A stretch of 64,000 nucleotides of DNA from IDS-8 sp964491485 (GTDB lineage: Bacteria; Pseudomonadota; Gammaproteobacteria; Steroidobacterales; Woeseiaceae). Shown here piece after piece: positions 60,032 through 64,000 of this stretch. Under the pieces are notes generated by a model, which saw nothing but the letters and a program-made list of their open reading frames with translations, had not been told where the DNA came from and did not search any database. How positions within the stretch are numbered: position 1 is the stretch's first letter; each line of letters opens with the position of its first letter. The stretch covers positions 1 through 64,000 of the forward strand of contig CAZBGV010000006.1 of the NCBI GenBank assembly GCA_964491485.1, given 5' to 3'. Made by a program: the position numbers and the translations under genes.

Positions 60032-62560
60032 TCAATCCTCGCGCATGGCCAGGGCCGGGCTCACGCGCGCCGCGCGGCGTGCCGGGTAGAGCGCGGCGAC
60101 GATCGCGGCCGCCACTGCGAGCGCGACCGCCAGCGCGAGCGCGCGCGGCTCGACCGACAGGTCCAGCACCCAGCCGAAAGCCCGCCGGTTGATCACCTCG
60201 ACGAGCAGCCACGCCATGAGCAACCCGAGCGGCAGCGCGGCGAGCCCGCACAGGAGCCCGATGCAGCCGCCCTGCCCGATCACCATCGCGGCCAGCTCGC
60301 CCGGCGTCACTCCGAGCGCGCGCAGGATGGCGAGCTCGCGCGCGCGCTCGAGCTGCAGCGCCAGCAGGGCCGCGAGCATGCCGACGATCGCGACGCCGAG
60401 CGCGAGCCAGTACAGCACGTCGGTGATGACGAACGTGCGCTCGAAGATCTCCATCGAGCGCTCGCGGATCTCGAGGTTCGAGCGGATGAGCAGCGCCTGG
60501 CGCCCGGCGCTCGCATGTCGCAGCGCATCGATGATGTCTGCGGCGCTCACCCCGGGCGCGAGGCGCAGGCCGAGCGAGTCGATCGTCGGATCGCTCCAGA
60601 AGACGTCGTAGGTCCGGCGGCTCATCAGGAGCGAATCGAGGTCGCTGTCATAGCTTTGATAGATCGCCGCGACGGGGAAGCGCCGCACGCCGTTCGACGT
60701 CGGCAGCGGCACGGAATCGCCGGGCGCCACTTTGTGCCGCCAGGCATACGAATCGGAGGCGAGCACCGCACCGTCGTCCTCGAATGCCTTCTGCACCGCG
60801 GCGGTATCGGCGTCGCGCAGCGCGATCCCGGTGAACGAACCGGCCGGCAGATCCAGCACGGTGAGGCTCGTGCGCCCGGCGGAGGTCTCGAGGGTCACGC
60901 TGCGGCTGGTGCTCCACGCGGCGATCCCGGGAAGCTGCACCAGCTCGCGCACGAGCGCGGGATCGAGGCTGCCGCGATCGACCCCCACGTACACGTCGGA
61001 GCGCAGCGTGCCCTCCACCCATTCGCGCACGGCGCCGCGGAAGCTGTCGATCATCACGCTCACGCCCACCGTCGCGGAGATCGCGACCGCGAGCGCGACG
61101 ATGGCCACGGCCGTGCGGCTGAGCGATGCGCCGATCCCGGAAACCGCGAGCCGCCCGGCCGGTCCGCCCGCGAGCGCACCGAGGGGGGTCGCGAGATACG
61201 CGATCCAGCGCACCGCGTACGGGATGCACAGGGCCAGCCCGATCACCACCAGGAACAGCGCGGCGAGACCCGCAGGCAGGCTACGACCGGAAAGCCCGAG
61301 CAGCGGGCCGGCGAGCGCCGCCCCCGCGAGCCCGGCGAGCGCGAGCCACGGGAGCGTGCGCCGCGCCCGCGTCTCCAGCACCGCGCGCGCCATGGCCAGC
61401 CGCGGCGGAACGGCGGCCGCTTCCACGGCCGGCAGCGCCGCCGCGAGCAGCGTTGCCGCCACGCCCGCGGCGAAGCCCTTGGCCAGCGAGGCGGGTTCGG
61501 CGGTCACGGAGGTCACGTTCACGACGAAGTACAGGTCGTTGATCGTCCGCGCCACGAGCGCGAGCAGCCGCTCCCCGAGCGCAATGCCGGCAGCCACGCC
61601 CGCGGCGGCGCCCGCGATGCCCAGCACCGCCGCCTCGCCGAGGACGAGCGCGAGCAGGCCGCGCCGGGTCACGCCGAGAGCGCGCAGCGTGCCGAACATC
61701 GCGCGCCGCTGCAGCACGGCAAAGCCGATGCTGTTGTAGATGAGAAAAACGCCGACGAGCATCGCGAGCAGGCTCATCGCCGCCAGGTTCGTCGTGAAAG
61801 CATTCGTCATGTCGGCCATGGAACGGGTACGCCCCGCGGCCTCGATCAGCCGGGCATCGGGCGGCAGTGCCGCCTCGAGCCGCTCACGCGTGCGCACGTC
61901 GCCGGGCGCCAGCCGCACGTCGATACGGGACAGGCGTCCCTGGCGGTCGAGCCATTCCTGCGCCGTCGCGATGTCCGTGACCAGCAGGCTGTCCTGTCGC
62001 GGATCGGCATCGCCGGGATGGCCGGCATTGCCCGACAGGAAGCCCGCCACGCGTGCCGCCTGCGTCCGGCCGTTCACGACCACCGTGAACGCCTCGCCTT
62101 CGGCGACGCCGAGCGCGGCCGCCGTGCGCGCGGAAAGCAGCACCGCGCCGGGCCCGGTGAGCAGTTGCCGCAACCGGCCGAACGCTCCCGCAACGGACTC
62201 CGGCGCCGCGTAGCCGCGGAAATCGCCCTCGGCCAGCGGATCCACGCCGAGCAGCGTGAGGGTCACGTCGTCGGCCGAGGCAAACCCCTCGACCACGGGT
62301 GCGATGTCCCGGAATTCCCGGGCGACGCGCAGATCGACGTACAGCGCCTCGTCGAGCCCGGCCGGTCCCCCGACGATTTGGTGCGTCGCCTGCCCGTTGA
62401 CCGCCTCCATGGAGAGCTCGAAAGCCCTGCCTGCGCTGTCGACGGCGAGATCGACGGCAACCATCACGGCCACGCCGATGCACACGCCGGCGAGCGCGGG
62501 CACGAGCTGCCACGGGTGCCGCAACAGCCAGCCGAAGCTCGCGCGTGCCAGTATCGCCAT
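60032..62560 (-). CDS. Large ABC permease with FtsX domains (AttF/AttG or YbbP-like)
   Basis: 842 residues. N-terminal segment LVPALAGVCIGVAVMVAVDLAV, a large periplasmic domain, then a central block of membrane segments (LAAMSLLAMLVGVFLIYNSIGF; LVLGEAAVLGIAGAAAGVAAGIAL), a second long periplasmic domain and the C-terminal FtsX block (YWLALGVAIVGMLAALLALQLERARELAILRALGV). Two contact helices to the ATPase (FGTLRALGVTRRG and the one above) indicate a fusion of two FtsX modules in one chain. It starts 2 bp after the ATPase stop and ends 2 to 5 bp before the CrtC-like gene. Confidence 0.92.
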   Translation of the reverse strand: MAILARASFGWLLRHPWQLVPALAGVCIGVAVMVAVDLAVDSAGRAFELSMEAVNGQATHQIVGGPAGLDEALYVDLRVAREFRDIAPVVEGFASADDVTLTLLGVDPLAEGDFRGYAAPESVAGAFGRLRQLLTGPGAVLLSARTAAALGVAEGEAFTVVVNGRTQAARVAGFLSGNAGHPGDADPRQDSLLVTDIATAQEWLDRQGRLSRIDVRLAPGDVRTRERLEAALPPDARLIEAAGRTRSMADMTNAFTTNLAAMSLLAMLVGVFLIYNSIGFAVLQRRAMFGTLRALGVTRRGLLALVLGEAAVLGIAGAAAGVAAGIALGERLLALVARTINDLYFVVNVTSVTAEPASLAKGFAAGVAATLLAAALPAVEAAAVPPRLAMARAVLETRARRTLPWLALAGLAGAALAGPLLGLSGRSLPAGLAALFLVVIGLALCIPYAVRWIAYLATPLGALAGGPAGRLAVSGIGASLSRTAVAIVALAVAISATVGVSVMIDSFRGAVREWVEGTLRSDVYVGVDRGSLDPALVRELVQLPGIAAWSTSRSVTLETSAGRTSLTVLDLPAGSFTGIALRDADTAAVQKAFEDDGAVLASDSYAWRHKVAPGDSVPLPTSNGVRRFPVAAIYQSYDSDLDSLLMSRRTYDVFWSDPTIDSLGLRLAPGVSAADIIDALRHASAGRQALLIRSNLEIRERSMEIFERTFVITDVLYWLALGVAIVGMLAALLALQLERARELAILRALGVTPGELAAMVIGQGGCIGLLCGLAALPLGLLMAWLLVEVINRRAFGWVLDLSVEPRALALAVALAVAAAIVAALYPARRAARVSPALAMRED

Positions 62561-62562
62561 GC

Positions 62563-63261
62563 TCAGGCCGAGGGAACGAGGCGCCCGTCGCGCAGCTCGA
62601 GCACGCGGTCGCAGTGCGCCGCGACGCGCGCGCTGTGCGTGGCGACCAGCAGGGCGCCGCCGGTATGCCGCACCAGTGAATCGAGCAGCGCGAGAACTTC
62701 CCCGGTCGTCCGGTCGTCCAGGTTGCCGGTCGGCTCGTCGGCGAGCACGAGCGCCGGCCGATGCGCGAGGGCGCGTGCGATCGCGACGCGCTGCTGCTCG
62801 CCGCCCGACAGGAGCTCGGGCCAGCTGCGGCGCCGGTCGGCCAGGCCCACGGCGGCCAGCAGGTCGGCCACGCGCCGGCCGGCCTCGGGATCGCCGAAGC
62901 CGTTCAGCTCGAGGACGAGGCGCACGTTGTCCGCGACGCTGAGCGTCGGTATGAGGTTGAAGGACTGGTACACGAAACCGATGTGCCGCCGGCGGAACAG
63001 GGTGCGCTGGCGCTCGGAGAGCGCGGTCACGGCCGTGCCTTCGATGACGACGCTGCCCGAGTCCGGCGCGTCGATACCGCCGACGAGGTTCAGCAGCGTG
63101 GACTTGCCGGAGCCGCTCCGGCCGCGAATGGCGACGGTCTCGCCGCGCGCCACGCAGAGGTCCAGCGCTTCCAGCACCACGTGCCGCTCGCCGCCTTCGC
63201 GGTAACTGCGCGTGAGGCCCTCGATCTCGACGGCGTAGGGCGAGCGCTCTCGGCTGCTCAT
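62563..63261 (-). CDS. ABC transporter ATP-binding protein (LolD-like)
   Basis: 232 residues. Walker A GRSGSGKST, Q-loop in FVYQSFNLIPTL, signature LLSGGEQQR, Walker B ALVLADEPTGNLDD and switch His in VATHS are intact. This is the ATPase of the large permease encoded immediately downstream, as in AttE/YbbA-type systems. The ATG at 63261 is used; the upstream extension lacks fold character. Confidence 0.94.
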   Translation of the reverse strand: MSSRERSPYAVEIEGLTRSYREGGERHVVLEALDLCVARGETVAIRGRSGSGKSTLLNLVGGIDAPDSGSVVIEGTAVTALSERQRTLFRRRHIGFVYQSFNLIPTLSVADNVRLVLELNGFGDPEAGRRVADLLAAVGLADRRRSWPELLSGGEQQRVAIARALAHRPALVLADEPTGNLDDRTTGEVLALLDSLVRHTGGALLVATHSARVAAHCDRVLELRDGRLVPSA

Positions 63262-63401
63262 CGTGGCAGTTCCGCGATTTTCGCTGGCCGGCGATCCGTC
63301 ATCGCGGCATGGTAGGCCGATTGGCCGGGGGGCGCGAGGCACGGCACTGCACCACGACGGTGCGATCGCGGTCGCCGCGGCGGAAACTGTGACGGGGAGT
63401 C

Positions 63402-63431
63402 CTGACAAAATGTCGTCACCGGCGCTAGAAT
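63402..63431 (+). promoter_or_regulatory. Sigma-70-like promoter for the gene at 63526
   Basis: CTGACA, 18-bp spacer, TAGAAT; 94 bp before the ATG. The region is AT-richer than its surroundings and also contains the short repeat TGACAAAATGTCG. Confidence 0.6.
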
Positions 63432-63525
63432 TTTGCGGGGCCCGGGAGTGTCGGCGCCGGGCGAACGGGACGGATAAACAACATATGCTGGCGACGTATT
63501 GCCGTCCCGGGATCGCGACTTTCCA

Positions 63526-64000
63526 ATGAAGTCAAAATTGTCCATGGAGGTCTACCTCCCGCTCTTCCTGAGCGTCGTTGCGGTGCTCGGCGTGGCGCCG
63601 TTCCTGATCATCCGGCTGGTCAGCGGCGAGTGGCTGATGGCCGTGGTGGACACGCTCATCATCGCCGGCTTTTCGTTCCTCGGCATGTCCGTGCTGCGGC
63701 CTCGCCGTGTGCGCTTCGCGAGCGTTTCCCTCGCCATCCTGTGTGTCGTCGGCATGCTCACGACGATTTACGTCCAGGAAGAGCGCATGGTGTTCTGGGC
63801 GTATCCGGCGTTGCTGGCCGTGTTCTACCTTGTGAAACCGTGGGAGGCCGTGACGATCGCCGCCGTGGCCCTGCTCGCCCTGGCGCCCGAGCTCGCGACG
63901 GACATGGATCCGCTGCGCCTCACGACCGTGTACATCACGCTGATCACGACCAGCGCCTTCGCGTGCGCTTTCGCCCTGCTGACCCGCGGCCAGCGCGATC
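63526..64000 (+). CDS. Multi-span membrane protein, N-terminal part only (possible sensor domain of a signalling protein)
   Basis: The first 158 codons are present and the end lies beyond the window. Five to six hydrophobic segments are seen: VYLPLFLSVVAVLGVAPFLII, LMAVVDTLIIAGFSFLGMSV, VSLAILCVVGMLTTIYV, MVFWAYPALLAVFYLV, VTIAAVALLALAPELA and VYITLITTSAFACAFALL, ending in a basic loop (TRGQRD). This layout is typical of the sensor part of membrane GGDEF or histidine-kinase proteins; the effector domain is not visible, so that is inference. Confidence 0.75.
   Translation, partial: MKSKLSMEVYLPLFLSVVAVLGVAPFLIIRLVSGEWLMAVVDTLIIAGFSFLGMSVLRPRRVRFASVSLAILCVVGMLTTIYVQEERMVFWAYPALLAVFYLVKPWEAVTIAAVALLALAPELATDMDPLRLTTVYITLITTSAFACAFALLTRGQRD

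Overview
The window is strongly GC-rich DNA from a Gram-negative bacterium, most likely a gammaproteobacterium. The signs are many lipoprotein signal peptides, Tat and Sec exported enzymes, an outer-membrane barrel, an ArfB ribosome-rescue factor, a sucA-sucB pair, a RarD-type permease, and many copies of a REP-like palindrome with the core GTAGGAGCCCGCC-ATG-CGGGCGA. The palindromes and proteins recall Xanthomonadales and related orders, but I cannot assign a genus. Two runs of exactly 100 N (20374-20473, 55725-55824) show that this is a scaffold. I saw no prophage, insertion sequence, CRISPR array or rRNA. One tRNA is present.

Layout. 1-4.8 kb: sucA-sucB (2-oxoglutarate dehydrogenase), then a lipoprotein cytochrome c coupled to a DUF5658 membrane protein. 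5.0-6.9 kb: a CPBP intramembrane protease convergent with a small double-glycine-leader peptide gene, then an outer-membrane protein. 7-18.6 kb: mostly single genes (FAD oxidoreductase, arfB, an overlapping pair of small unknown genes, formate-THF ligase, PQQ sugar dehydrogenase-like lipoprotein, M20 amidohydrolase, Rieske oxygenase, M13 metallopeptidase, membrane protein). 18.6-24 kb: a long REP palindrome followed by an adaptor-ATPase-permease-permease efflux operon containing an assembly gap. 24.2-25.9 kb: queE-queC and a zinc-ribbon protein (7-deazaguanine synthesis). 26-32.8 kb: an unknown gene, a DMT permease divergent from a MocR regulator, an MFS permease, and a DUF3300 protein with coding minisatellites. 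32.9-41 kb: an M19 dipeptidase, four small membrane-associated genes, a coupled amidohydrolase pair and a DUF2779 nuclease. 41-50 kb: tRNA-Gly, a PLP Cys/Met enzyme, rarD, DUF1993, a secreted PA-domain metalloprotease with an upstream partner, and an ABC-F ATPase. 50-64 kb: a class-III aminotransferase, prolyl oligopeptidase, pirin, S41 protease, aldo/keto reductase, rhomboid protease, an AttEFGH-like ABC operon, and the start of a multi-span membrane protein.

Themes. The content is rich in exported peptide catabolism (M13, M19, M20, prolyl oligopeptidase, S41, PA-domain protease) and in FtsX-type ABC machines. The most interesting points are the peptide/CPBP locus at 5.0-6.0 kb, the amidohydrolase pair whose second member has lost its metal ligands, and the REP elements, which supply the stop codon of six genes. 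No classical defence or biosynthetic cluster is visible.
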